A stretch of 37,280 nucleotides of DNA from DATGZX01 sp035296965 (GCA_035296965.1 DATGZX010000209.1:1-37280); one strand, 5' to 3'. Counted from the first letter of the stretch, positions 24,629-32,682 are shown. The notes: a model not told the origin generated them from the sequence alone. A program made the numbers and translations.

Positions 24629-24932
24629 AGAAAAAACATACCCCTCTCGGCTGGCGATTGGAAAGCTTGGGGCAAGGCAAGAAGGGCGTCGACCTTTCAG
24701 GACAATTGGGACAGCCGGCCAGAAGCCGATCGGCGCGCGTGCTCCACCGATCAAGGTTGAGCCCGTCGCGGCTGTGCTGGTGGAGCAGCAAGACGGCCAC
24801 CTGGCCACTCAAGGGTCCGGCCACGCTGTCATCGCCGAATTGGAAAATCCCATACGGGGACAGGGCGTCCGCCGTGGATCTTTCCCGGACATTGACGCCC
24901 AACCCGAGGCGCTCGACTCGCTCGGGTATTAA
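24612..24932 (+). other. Open reading stretch with coding character but no start codon
   Basis: From the TGA at 24609-24611 the frame stays open to a TAA at 24930. It reads like protein (GARAPPIKVEPVAAVLVEQQ, AVIAELENPIRGQGVRRG, SFPDIDAQPEALDSLGY), and its third positions are rich in G and C. No ATG, GTG or TTG with a ribosome-binding site starts it near the 5' end. It may be the 3' part of a gene whose beginning was replaced by the hairpin region, or a chance open frame in GC-rich DNA. Confidence 0.35.
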
Positions 24933-24950
24933 AGGCGAGGAACCGCGTCG

Positions 24951-25235
24951 ATGGATGCCCCGGAGGTGCGATCTGACCACGCAAGCTTTCGACTTGTGCT
25001 GTCCGCCGAACCAGAGCCCTATGCCCCCTGGCGCATGCTTATTTCTCTATTCGGGACGGCAGCGTCCGGCGGAGTCAATCACAATCGGCAAGGGCGGGAG
25101 CTTTTTCAACTTCGGCGAACCGTCGATTTTTACATTTTCGCCCGCGCCTTGCCCGCACCGGCGAGGTCCGCAAAGATGAGCGGCGGGCGCAGTCGTTCGA
25201 GTGGGTTTTCTGATTCACGAGGAGCTAGAGGATGA
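24951..25235 (+). CDS. Small hypothetical protein upstream of the excisionase gene
   Basis: The 94-residue frame starts at an ATG with GAGG about ten bases upstream. It includes SFRLVLSAEPEPYAPWRMLI and RELFQLRRTVDFYIFARALP. Its TGA overlaps the ATG of the next gene as ATGA (25232-25235), which supports real, coupled translation. I do not recognise a family, and the low-complexity basic end is not typical. It would belong to the same operon as the excisionase-like gene. Confidence 0.45.
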   Translation: MDAPEVRSDHASFRLVLSAEPEPYAPWRMLISLFGTAASGGVNHNRQGRELFQLRRTVDFYIFARALPAPARSAKMSGGRSRSSGFSDSRGARG

Positions 25236-25519
25236 ACGAACAACCAACGGCTTCGATTCCGACCGCCCCCGAAACTGCCCCTGAGCGCCTGGCCGTGGGT
25301 GCCAAGGACCTGGCACGCATGCTCGGCATCTCGGTTGCCACGTTTTGGCGCTGGGATGCTTCCGGAGAGCTGGGACCGCCAGGCCTGCGCAAGGGAGGCC
25401 GCCGGCTCTGGCCTCTGGCGGAAATACGTATGTGGGTAGCAGCCGGGATGCCGAACCGGGCCGCATGGGTTGCCCAATCGAAAGCGAACGGCAAGCCAAG
25501 TGGACCAAGAGGCACGTGA
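25232..25519 (+). CDS. Excisionase / AlpA-like helix-turn-helix protein
   Basis: The 95-residue protein has one HTH domain (about 20-70): ERLAVGAKDLARMLGISVAT, FWRWDASGELGPPGLRKGGR and RLWPLAEIRMWVAAGMP. This is the HTH_17/AlpA pattern with the wing GGRRLW. Such proteins bind near attachment sites and turn integrases towards excision, or activate integrase genes. A purine-rich GAGGAGCTAGAGG lies just before the ATG, and the start overlaps the previous frame. It is the last small gene before the integrase, the usual place for an excisionase. Confidence 0.8.
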   Translation: MNEQPTASIPTAPETAPERLAVGAKDLARMLGISVATFWRWDASGELGPPGLRKGGRRLWPLAEIRMWVAAGMPNRAAWVAQSKANGKPSGPRGT

Positions 25520-25830
25520 ATCTCTGCGAACGCGGCTCCTCGGAACCCAAAATCTTAGATCTGGCCCGGTTCTGTGTTGGCAACAAACGATGGGGACCGT
25601 TCTGGAAGCCGCGATTCCGGGCGCCGGCGTTCTTGGCCAAGATGCACTTTGCCCAGGTGAGACGGCCGGGCGCTGCAGACAATTCTTGATGTGCTACCAA
25701 CATAGTGGCAAATCTTCCTTGCTTGCGCGTCGAGGAAGTTTACACTGCGGTTGGCTCTATATCCTTTGCCGCGAACGGTCTCTCACGCTTGCCCTGGACA
25801 CCGCCATGCGGCGCTGAAAAAGGTGAATCG
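25520..25830. other. Leader region of the integrase gene
   Basis: These 311 bases separate the excisionase-like gene and the integrase start. Open frames run through them but lack ribosome-binding sites or family signatures. The integrase frame is open back to 25705, but the sequence before 25831 does not resemble integrases. TTTACA near 25739 and TATATC near 25758 could be parts of a promoter, with spacing that is not ideal. Confidence 0.35.
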
Positions 25831-27483
25831 ATGGCATCTCTCTTTAAGCCTTCCATCACGGCCTACCGACTACCCGATGGCAAATACCGAACCCCGGACG
25901 GGAAGCGCGTCAAGAAGGACACGGCAGGCGCGGTGAAAGTGTCTGGTAAGTCCGAAATCTGGTACGGCAAATACAAGACCGCGGAGGGGAAATTTGCCAC
26001 GGTCCCGCTTTGCGCTGACAAAACTGCCAGCAAGCAAATGCTGGCCAAGCTGGTGACCGATGCCAAGATGGCCAAAATTGGCATGGTCGATGCGTTCGAG
26101 AAGTACCGTCGACGCCCGCTGGCCGATCACGTGAAGGACTTTGAGAGAAGCCTTATTGCCAAGGGGAATTCGGATTTTCACGTCAAGGTGACGGTCGAGC
26201 GCGCCCGCAAGGTAATCGACGGATGCGGGTTTTTCTTCATCGCGGACCTGTCCGCCTCTCGCGTGCAGGAGTTTGTTGCGGACCTCCGGAAGAGTAGCAA
26301 ACCGCGAACGCCTCTTGAACCAGGCAAGGAGGTGTACACACTGGCTGAGGCCGCTGTCGTCCTGCATGTCAAGCCAGCAACGATGACCGCGCTGATTCGT
26401 CGGCATCACCTGGAAGCAACGGGAATGGGCAGGAGACGCCGTTACCCACGGGGCACCGTCGAAGCCTTGCAAGACCGCCTCTGCCGGGGCCCTGGCATTC
26501 AGACCAGCAATTTTTACCTGGCCGCCGTCAAGCAATTCTGCCGCTGGTTGGTGAAGGACCGGCGGATGGGCGACAACCCCCTGGCTCATCTGTCTGGGGG
26601 AAACGTTCGCTTGGACCGTCGGCATGATCGGCGCGCCCTCCCCCTGGAAGAGCTGCGGGAAGTCTTGGAAGCGGCCCGGACAAACCCGGTATCATTCCGT
26701 GGACTGGATGGGATCGACCGCGCCTTACTCTACGCGACGGCGATGGGGACCGGTTTCCGCGCGGCCGAACTGGCCAGTTTGACTCCGGAGTCTTTCGACC
26801 TGGATGCTTGCGCAGCCCGCGTCCAGGCCGCCTACAGCAAGAACCGCAGAGAGGTACACCAGCCGATTCCCCCGGACCTGGCCGAGGGCCTGCGCGACTA
26901 CCTGGCTGGCAAGCCGGCCGGGAAACCCGTCTGGCCCGGCACCTGGCCGGAGAAGGCCGCTGAAATGCTGCGAAGGGACCTGGCCGGCATCGGCATACCC
27001 TACCAGACCGAGGAAGGCTTTGCGGACTTCCACGCGCTCCGCCATTCCTACATTACGCTTCTCGCCCAGAGCGGAGTCACCCCCAAGCTGGCCCAAGAGT
27101 TGGCCCGACATGCCGACATCCGGCTCACCATGAATCGCTACACCCATGTCACCTTGCACAGCCTTGAGGCCGCCGTTGGCAGTCTGCCGCCGATCCTGGC
27201 CGGCAAGCCATCTCGCGAGGCCCTGGCCGCCACGGGAACAGATCAAACAGCCGCTGCGCCCGGACCGCGCCTTGACCAAACCGCTGCGGTTTCATGTGAT
27301 TCGATGACAACACATGACAAAACGTTGATGGTTACTTCCGGGAGTGAGCCAACGACGGAAGCCCCAAGAACGATACGGCTTGCGACTGATTGTGACCAGA
27401 TGACAACGCATGAAAGTGACTACGCCCGGAGGGATTTGAACCCCCAACCTATGGTTCCGAAGACCATTGCTCTATCCAGTTGA
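25831..27483 (+). CDS. int: Tyrosine recombinase integrase with an inserted HTH segment
   Basis: The 550-residue protein has the full catalytic set of phage-type tyrosine recombinases: Arg310 (GTGFRAAELASL), Lys337, His401 and Arg404 (FHALRHSYIT), His427 (ELARHADI) and nucleophile Tyr437 (MNRYTHV). The core-binding domain is split: between about 96-160 and 222-262 lies an excisionase-type HTH (168-216: VYTLAEAAVVLHVKPATMTA, then GMGRRRRYPRGTVEALQDRL). Residues 450-530 form a low-complexity tail, and residues 531-550 (YARRDLNPQPMVPKTIALSS) are encoded by the antisense strand of the tRNA-Arg gene. The start at 25831 follows AAAGGTG. It inserts and excises the element at this tRNA. Confidence 0.9.
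   Translation: MASLFKPSITAYRLPDGKYRTPDGKRVKKDTAGAVKVSGKSEIWYGKYKTAEGKFATVPLCADKTASKQMLAKLVTDAKMAKIGMVDAFEKYRRRPLADHVKDFERSLIAKGNSDFHVKVTVERARKVIDGCGFFFIADLSASRVQEFVADLRKSSKPRTPLEPGKEVYTLAEAAVVLHVKPATMTALIRRHHLEATGMGRRRRYPRGTVEALQDRLCRGPGIQTSNFYLAAVKQFCRWLVKDRRMGDNPLAHLSGGNVRLDRRHDRRALPLEELREVLEAARTNPVSFRGLDGIDRALLYATAMGTGFRAAELASLTPESFDLDACAARVQAAYSKNRREVHQPIPPDLAEGLRDYLAGKPAGKPVWPGTWPEKAAEMLRRDLAGIGIPYQTEEGFADFHALRHSYITLLAQSGVTPKLAQELARHADIRLTMNRYTHVTLHSLEAAVGSLPPILAGKPSREALAATGTDQTAAAPGPRLDQTAAVSCDSMTTHDKTLMVTSGSEPTTEAPRTIRLATDCDQMTTHESDYARRDLNPQPMVPKTIALSS
27304..27413 (+). repeat. Direct repeats beside the tRNA attachment site
   Basis: ATGACAACACATGA (27304-27317) and ATGACAACGCATGA (27400-27413) differ at one base, and similarity extends upstream (TGTGATTCG / TGTGACCAG). 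The first copy also holds an inverted pair TCATGTG/CACATGA. They lie in the integrase C-terminal coding part, 8 and 104 bases from the tRNA gene. Their place suggests integrase or excisionase arm-type binding sites. Confidence 0.5.
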
Positions 27484-27494
27484 GCTACGGGCGC
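27421..27494 (-). tRNA. tRNA-Arg (anticodon TCG), element attachment site
   Basis: Read on the minus strand the 74 bases fold as a full cloverleaf: acceptor GCGCCCG/CGGGCGT with one G-T pair, D stem GCTC/GAGC, anticodon stem ATGGT/ACCAT with loop CTTCGGA (anticodon TCG, reading CGA codons), and T stem GGGGG/CCCTC with loop TTCAAAT. The discriminator base is A and CCA is not encoded. The 3' half (27421-27483) overlaps the end of the integrase gene on the opposite strand, so integration has rebuilt an intact tRNA gene. Such 3' parts are usual targets of tyrosine integrases. Confidence 0.93.
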
Positions 27495-27612
27495 GTCGGT
27501 GCTCGGCGCTGTGGTATCCTACCACTAGCTCCCGGCTCCGTCCAACCGGACTCCGCGCCGCACGGGCAGGTCGCCGTCCAGCACAGTCTTTTGCTCCATG
27601 GAGAAATGCGAC

Positions 27613-27882
27613 ATGGCGTCGTTCAAAGAAATTACCAAGGAGAACGAAACGGTCGTGCTCGATGGCAACGAGTTCGTTTCCTGCAAATTCCAGAATTGCA
27701 AGCTGGTTTACGAAGGCGGTGAAGTCCCCAAACTGCAGCACTGCCATTTCGCACAGTGCGCCTGGCACCTCGATGGCGCCGCCCGGCGGACTGTCCACTT
27801 TCTGAAGGCCATCTATCATTCCGGTCCCGGCGGCCGGGAACTCGTCGAGGAGACGCTGCAGAACATTCGCATGCGCCTCTAA
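27613..27882 (+). CDS. Small hypothetical protein, pentapeptide-repeat-like N-terminus
   Basis: The 89-residue protein begins MASFKEITKENETVVLDGNE. The pattern FVSCKFQNCKLVYEGG...LQHCHFAQCAWHLDGAA resembles a few turns of a pentapeptide-repeat helix, and a helical end HFLKAIYHSGPGGRELVEET follows. It is cysteine-rich for its size. The ATG at 27613 has GGAG eight bases upstream; an ATG at 27598 is possible. It is the first gene outside the element on the tRNA side. The function is unknown. Confidence 0.65.
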   Translation: MASFKEITKENETVVLDGNEFVSCKFQNCKLVYEGGEVPKLQHCHFAQCAWHLDGAARRTVHFLKAIYHSGPGGRELVEETLQNIRMRL

Positions 27883-27939
27883 GTCGCCCTGCGCTACTCC
27901 GCGGCCCAGAGATGGACCCTCGCGGTCTGAATGTCACGT

Positions 27940-28614
27940 CTATCCCAGGCGCCGGCCTTGGAGCCTCTGATACTCGGCCTCGTCGATCGCCAGGAAGCGG
28001 ATGCGGTCGCCGGTGCGCAGCGGGAAATAGGCATCCGCCACATTTACCAATTCCAAAGGCGTTCGCCCGATGATGTTCCAGCCGCCGGGGCGATCTTCCG
28101 TGTAAATGCCGGTCTGCCGGCCCGTCAAGCCTACACTGCCAGCTTCGACGCGCAGCCGGGGCGTCTCCAGGCGCGGCACGCCAGAGAGGGCAGGCGGCAG
28201 ATAACCTAGGTACGGAAAACCAGGGCAGAAGCCGATGGCGTAGACGGTGTATTCTGTCCCGGCATGAAGGCCGATGATTTCTTCGGACGTCAATCCTGTG
28301 CAGGCTGCTACGCGCGGCAAATCTTGCTGGAAGGTATAACAACAGGGTATCTGATGAAGCCGAGCCTCCAGAGCCGCGGCAAGTTCGGGGGCTTGTTGGT
28401 CTACTTTGCGCAGGTGCTCAGCGACCCTGATGAAATGGGTGCGGTCGAGGTCGAAAAAAACCGCGACGCTCGTGTAGGCCTGCACGACGTCGACGAGCCA
28501 CGCTTCCTTGACATGGCGCATGGCCGCGGCGAAACGCAATGCGGCGGCTTCGTCCTCGAAATAGGCCAGGGCGGCCTGGTCGCCCAGCGGAACCAGGGTT
28601 CTCATCGAAGGCAT
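27940..28614 (-). CDS. pxpB: 5-oxoprolinase subunit PxpB / KipI-family protein
   Basis: The 224-residue protein has the allophanate-hydrolase-subunit-1 fold. Landmarks are VPLGDQAALAYFEDE (8-22), HQIPCCYTFQQDLPRVAA (87-104), the family signature IGFCPGFPYLGYLP (127-140) and TGRQTGIYTEDRPGGWNIIG (164-183). PxpB with PxpC and PxpA cleaves 5-oxoproline to glutamate with ATP; the related KipI inhibits sporulation kinase KinA in Bacillus. No pxpC or pxpA gene is near, so it is an orphan here. The length is normal. Starts at 28614 or 28605 cannot be told apart. It is divergent from the sigma gene at 28656. Confidence 0.85.
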   Translation of the reverse strand: MPSMRTLVPLGDQAALAYFEDEAAALRFAAAMRHVKEAWLVDVVQAYTSVAVFFDLDRTHFIRVAEHLRKVDQQAPELAAALEARLHQIPCCYTFQQDLPRVAACTGLTSEEIIGLHAGTEYTVYAIGFCPGFPYLGYLPPALSGVPRLETPRLRVEAGSVGLTGRQTGIYTEDRPGGWNIIGRTPLELVNVADAYFPLRTGDRIRFLAIDEAEYQRLQGRRLG

Positions 28615-28655
28615 CTCAAAATTTGGGATAACTCGTCTCGGCCGGCGTCATTCTC

Positions 28656-29156
28656 ATGATGGAACCAGCATTCCTTGGGCGGTTGATGGACCAGCATGCC
28701 GCTGCCCTGGTCCTTTACGCGCGGCAGTGGTGCACTGCGCCCGAGGATGTTGTGCAAGAGGCTTTCCTCAAGCTATTTGCCCAGCGCCAGCTCCCGGACA
28801 AGCTGCTGCCGTGGCTCTATCGCGTGGTCCGCAACGGCGCCGTGAGCGCGGCCCGGTCCGCCCAGCGTCGCCGTCAGCATGAAACCCGTGCCGCCGAGAA
28901 GACGCCAACCTGGTTTCTCGCGAGCGAAACCACGGGGATTGATTGTGAGGCTGCGACCAGAGGCCTGCAAGCCCTATCCATCGAGCAGCGCGAAGTCATT
29001 GTGGCGCACCTCTGGGGCGGATTAACGTTTGCCCAAATCGCCGATCTGATGGGCTCCTCGTCGAGTACGGTTCATCGCCTGTACCTGGCCGGCCTATCGG
29101 CCCTGCGTGAAAGGTTGGGAGTGACATGTCCCCGGAAACCCATGACCCGGAACTAG
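28656..29156 (+). CDS. ECF-type RNA polymerase sigma factor
   Basis: The 166-residue protein has region 2 (ARQWCTAPEDVVQEAFLKLF and LLPWLYRVVRNGAVSAAR) and region 4 (LSIEQREVIVAHLWGGLTFA, QIADLMGSSSSTVHRLYLAG). It is a short ECF sigma. The gene opens a four-gene plus-strand unit and overlaps the next gene by 31 bases, which suggests coupled translation with a membrane partner. The start could also be the second ATG at 28659. The target genes are unknown, but the secreted proteins that follow are candidates. Confidence 0.88.
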   Translation: MMEPAFLGRLMDQHAAALVLYARQWCTAPEDVVQEAFLKLFAQRQLPDKLLPWLYRVVRNGAVSAARSAQRRRQHETRAAEKTPTWFLASETTGIDCEAATRGLQALSIEQREVIVAHLWGGLTFAQIADLMGSSSSTVHRLYLAGLSALRERLGVTCPRKPMTRN

Positions 29157-29647
29157 CGGCCCTGGCAAAAGCACTGACGTCGCTGGCGCCCTCACCCGGC
29201 AAAATCGACCGTGACCAGGTGCTTTTTCGCGCAGGCCAGGCATCGACGGCGCGCCGCGGCCGGTTTTGGTTGGGCGCTTCCGGCGGTGTCGCAGTCCTAG
29301 GTATGGTGTTGGGCACGACGGCGTTCCTTCGACCCGCGCCCCAAGAGACCGAGCGGATCGTCTACCTCCGCCCGGAACCGAGTCCTGCGCCGGCGCCCCC
29401 GGAGGCCGAACAATCGACCAGTCTTGCCGAAGCCGATGCCTTGCCTCCTGCGAACGGAGACCCGCGCACCGAACAATTCACCTGTCGCAACCTGGAGCAA
29501 CTCGTGCTGCGTTGGGGCGTCGATGCATTGCCAGCTTCTTCATCTTCCCCGGTGCCCGAACGAAGCGGCGATCCTGAACCCAGCTCACCGCGCACGCTGC
29601 GGGACTACTCGGATCTTTTGCAAGCGGACACAACCTCCAGTCGTTAG
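29126..29647 (+). CDS. Single-TM protein partnering an ECF sigma factor
   Basis: The 173-residue protein has a cytoplasmic N-terminal part (1-46: DPELAALAKALTSLAPSPGK), one membrane helix (about 48-68: WLGASGGVAVLGMVLGTTAF), a proline-rich extracytoplasmic stretch (PEPSPAPAPPEAEQS) and a short tail. The topology and the 31-base overlap with the sigma gene suggest an anti-sigma-like role. No HxxxCxxC zinc motif is present, so this is inference. GGGAG lies four bases before the ATG. Confidence 0.75.
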   Translation: MSPETHDPELAALAKALTSLAPSPGKIDRDQVLFRAGQASTARRGRFWLGASGGVAVLGMVLGTTAFLRPAPQETERIVYLRPEPSPAPAPPEAEQSTSLAEADALPPANGDPRTEQFTCRNLEQLVLRWGVDALPASSSSPVPERSGDPEPSSPRTLRDYSDLLQADTTSSR

Positions 29648-29657
29648 GAGACCATTT

Positions 29658-31076
29658 ATGTGGCAGCGCGTGTTTTCCGTGATCGTCCTGCTTGGCGGAG
29701 CGTTTCCCGCGGCCGCGCAGCCGGCGAATGAGCCGATCAAGCTGACGATTCGTCCAGCCGCGGCGCCGGTTCCCGCACTCAAATATGAGCTGCTGCCTGA
29801 CGGCAAGGACTTGACGCCGGGGAATGCCGCTCAGCTCTATTACCGCGCGTACAGCCCTGAGTGGTACAGCTGGGTCAAAGCTCCGGGGATGGCTGAGAAA
29901 ATTGAAAAGGCACTCCAAACGCCCCTGCATGAGCTGGCAGCTTTGAATCTGAATTTCCTCCTGACAGACAAGCTACTCCATGAAGTGGACCTGGCAGCAC
30001 GCCGGGAATATTGCGATTGGGAATTTACGCCACGCATCAAGGCCGAAGGATTGGGGATGGTCCTTCCGGACGTGCAAGGCTTTCGCACGATAGCCAAACT
30101 CCTGGCGGTCCGGGCGCGCTTGCAAATGGCCCAGGGACACTTCGACGACGCCGTGTATACGTTGCAAACCGGTTATGCCCTTGGCAGACACGTCGGCGAT
30201 GCGCCCATTTTCATCTGTTCGCTGGTGGGAATAGCGATCGCTCAGGTGATGAACGCTCAGGTTGAGGAACTGATCCGGTGTCCGGGTTCTCCAAACCTCT
30301 ACTGGGCGCTGGCCGACTTGCCGCGTCCATTTGTATCGCTCCGCAAGGCCGGCGGCGCCGAAAAGCTGTGGCTGGAAGCCGAATTGCCAATCATTAAAGA
30401 TCTCGACGTAACTCGACTGGGTCCGCAGCAACAAAAGGCCCTATTGGAACAAATGCAACGCTTGTTTCAACCCAGCAGCAATGGACATGACTCCGATTGG
30501 CAGGCCAGCCTTGTTCTCCTGGTCGGGGCCATCAAAGCATACCCCGAGGCAAAGAGCGCCTTGATCGCCGCCGGGCGAAAGCCCGCGGAAGTGGAGGCGA
30601 TGCCCGTACTTGTGGTTGTTACGATTCACTCCCTGCAGCAGTACCGGCAACTCTTGGACGATCTGCTCAAATGGCACGCTTTTCCCTACTGGCAGGCGGC
30701 GGCAGGAATGTGGCAAGCGCAAAAGCGAGTGCATGATGCCAGGATCAATAGCCGCGGCATCCTGAAGGAAGGCTACCCCTTCATTCAGTTCTTGCCCGCG
30801 ACGCAGAAGATTTTTGCCGCCACGGCGGTGCTGGAACGCCGGCTTGCTGCTTTGCAGTGCATCGAGGCCGTTCGTCTCTTTGCCGCGGGACACGACGGAA
30901 GGTTGCCGGCAACGCTCAAGGACATCACGGAAGTGCCCGTGCCGATCGACCCCATGACCGGTCAACAGTTTGGCTATCGGGTAGAAGGAGACAAGGCATT
31001 CCTGGTCGGAGAGGGTCCCAGCGATTTGCCTCCAGGGATGAACGCCGTGAGATATGAGCTGATTCTCAAACGCTAA
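29658..31076 (+). CDS. Secreted planctomycete protein of unknown function, 472 residues
   Basis: The protein begins with a signal peptide (1 to about 20, ending AAAQ). A mainly helical body follows, with landmarks LTPGNAAQLYYRAYSPEWYS, QGFRTIAKLLAVRARLQMAQ, GHFDDAVYTLQTGYALGRHV and ALQCIEAVRLFAAGHDGRLP. The last leads into a C-terminal LPATLKDITEVPVPIDPMTG segment typical of planctomycete secreted proteins with TPR-like helices. I do not know a named function. GGAG lies seven bases before the ATG at 29658. It is third in the sigma operon and precedes the DUF1559 gene by 46 bases. Confidence 0.8.
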   Translation: MWQRVFSVIVLLGGAFPAAAQPANEPIKLTIRPAAAPVPALKYELLPDGKDLTPGNAAQLYYRAYSPEWYSWVKAPGMAEKIEKALQTPLHELAALNLNFLLTDKLLHEVDLAARREYCDWEFTPRIKAEGLGMVLPDVQGFRTIAKLLAVRARLQMAQGHFDDAVYTLQTGYALGRHVGDAPIFICSLVGIAIAQVMNAQVEELIRCPGSPNLYWALADLPRPFVSLRKAGGAEKLWLEAELPIIKDLDVTRLGPQQQKALLEQMQRLFQPSSNGHDSDWQASLVLLVGAIKAYPEAKSALIAAGRKPAEVEAMPVLVVVTIHSLQQYRQLLDDLLKWHAFPYWQAAAGMWQAQKRVHDARINSRGILKEGYPFIQFLPATQKIFAATAVLERRLAALQCIEAVRLFAAGHDGRLPATLKDITEVPVPIDPMTGQQFGYRVEGDKAFLVGEGPSDLPPGMNAVRYELILKR

Positions 31077-31122
31077 TCCAGCGCCGCTGGCGGCGCCTTC
31101 ACTTCTGCAAGGGAAAGTTGCC

Positions 31123-32682
31123 ATGAAGAAAGTGATCACTGTCATTGTGTGGATCTGCTCAGCTATGCCAACCCTGGCTGGGGAAATGCCTCCCGATGCG
31201 CGCGCCCGCGCCATAGCGCCTTACGTTGATGAGCAAACCATCGGGATTGTCCGCATCGATCTGAGCCGGCTGGACATCGACGCGCTCGTGTCCAGGTTTC
31301 GCGAGCTTGGCAAACGCGACGCCGAGGCAGTCGCGCCATTCCGGCAAGCCGCTGGCCAATGGGTTCGTGATTTCACGAAAGCAGGAGGCAAGGACATTTA
31401 TTTCCTTGTCAGCGTGGCGGACTTACCGCAGGGGGAGACGGTCGTGATACCGCTGACCGGGGAGGCCAACGGTAGAGCGATAGTCGATCTGCTTGAGAGC
31501 AAGTCAACGGACCAGCTTGCGCCGTGGGTGCACTTGCCTCTGGCGGATGAAGTCCTCGAGAAGCTGGATCGCGCGGTCATCATAGGCAGCAAGACCTTTT
31601 TAACGCGTGTTCGCGCTGGGAAGGCTGCAGCGCGTCCCGAAATTGCAGAAGCGTTTGCGGCCGCGGGCGACTCGGTTGCTCAGTTGCTTTTGCTGCCGAC
31701 AGCCGATGCCCGCCGCGCGGTCGAAGAGATTATGCCGCGACTGCCCAAAGGCATCGGCGGCGAACCAAGCACGACTTTGACACGCGGCATTCAGTGGGCG
31801 GCCCTGAGCATCGATCTCTCGCCCAGGGCAGGGCTGCGCTTGGTCATTCAGTCACAGGATGCCGCGGCTGCGGAAAAGCTCGCCGCGGCCATCCCCAGGT
31901 TCTATGACGCACTCGGCGCGCAGACACAACTGCGTCTTTCCCTCCCTCAATTCGATCACTTGGCAAGGTTACTCACGCCCAGGGTCACAGAGTCACGGTT
32001 GACGTTGAACGTCGATTCTCGTGATGAGGCCATTATCAAACTGCTAGCCGTAAGCGAAGAGAAGTTCACCGACGCAGAAGGTCGCAAAGCGTGCGCAGCC
32101 AACCTCAAGGAGATCGTTCTGGCATTGCATAACTACCTAGATATGCATCGGACATTTCCGGCGTTTGCGAATTTTGACTCCAATGGCAAGCCGCTGTTGA
32201 GCTGGCGCGTGCATATTCTGCCCTACCTGGGTCAGGAGGCCCTCTACAAGGAATTTCATCTCAACGAACCCTGGGACAGCGAGCACAACAAGGCGCTCAT
32301 CAAGCGAATGCCAAAGGTCTACAGTTGCCCAGGCGCCAAAGGGAGTCTTGCCGGAAAGACGACATACCTGGGCCCAGTAGGCGCCGCCATGATGTTCACG
32401 GGCGATTCCCAGGGCATCCAGATCAAGGATGTCACCGATGGCACGTCGAACACGATCTTTGTGGTGGATGCCAGCGATGACCGCGCGGTCATTTGGACGA
32501 AGCCGGATGACTTGAAGATCGACGCCAAGGATCCGCTGGCTGGACTGGTCGGCCATCATCCGGATGGGTTCAATGCCGCCTTCGCGGACGGATCGGTTCA
32601 TTTCATTGCAAAGGGGGTCGATAAAGCGGTGCTGCACGCGCTCTTCACGCGCAACGGCGGTGAAGTAGTTCCGTTCCAGTGA
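31123..32682 (+). CDS. Secreted DUF1559 domain protein with extra N-terminal domain
   Basis: The 519-residue protein has a signal peptide (1-19, ending TLA). An N-terminal domain of about 300 residues follows (IGIVRIDLSRLDIDALVSRF, KDIYFLVSVADLPQGE). The DUF1559 signature then appears: RKACAANLKEIVLALHNYLD (321-340), MHRTFPAF, LLSWRVHILPYLGQEALYKE, the DVTDGTSNTIFVVDA loop and the terminal GHHPDGFNAAFADGSVHFI box. DUF1559 proteins are hugely expanded in planctomycetes and usually start with a pilin-like methylation helix. Here that helix is missing and the domain follows another one. The function is unknown, perhaps envelope-related. It is last in the sigma operon. Confidence 0.9.
   Translation: MKKVITVIVWICSAMPTLAGEMPPDARARAIAPYVDEQTIGIVRIDLSRLDIDALVSRFRELGKRDAEAVAPFRQAAGQWVRDFTKAGGKDIYFLVSVADLPQGETVVIPLTGEANGRAIVDLLESKSTDQLAPWVHLPLADEVLEKLDRAVIIGSKTFLTRVRAGKAAARPEIAEAFAAAGDSVAQLLLLPTADARRAVEEIMPRLPKGIGGEPSTTLTRGIQWAALSIDLSPRAGLRLVIQSQDAAAAEKLAAAIPRFYDALGAQTQLRLSLPQFDHLARLLTPRVTESRLTLNVDSRDEAIIKLLAVSEEKFTDAEGRKACAANLKEIVLALHNYLDMHRTFPAFANFDSNGKPLLSWRVHILPYLGQEALYKEFHLNEPWDSEHNKALIKRMPKVYSCPGAKGSLAGKTTYLGPVGAAMMFTGDSQGIQIKDVTDGTSNTIFVVDASDDRAVIWTKPDDLKIDAKDPLAGLVGHHPDGFNAAFADGSVHFIAKGVDKAVLHALFTRNGGEVVPFQ

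Noticed and set aside
24525..24980. Minus-strand open frame of 151 codons behind the primase
   Set aside because: It reads through the inverted repeat, its codon third positions fit the plus strand better, and it resembles no family.
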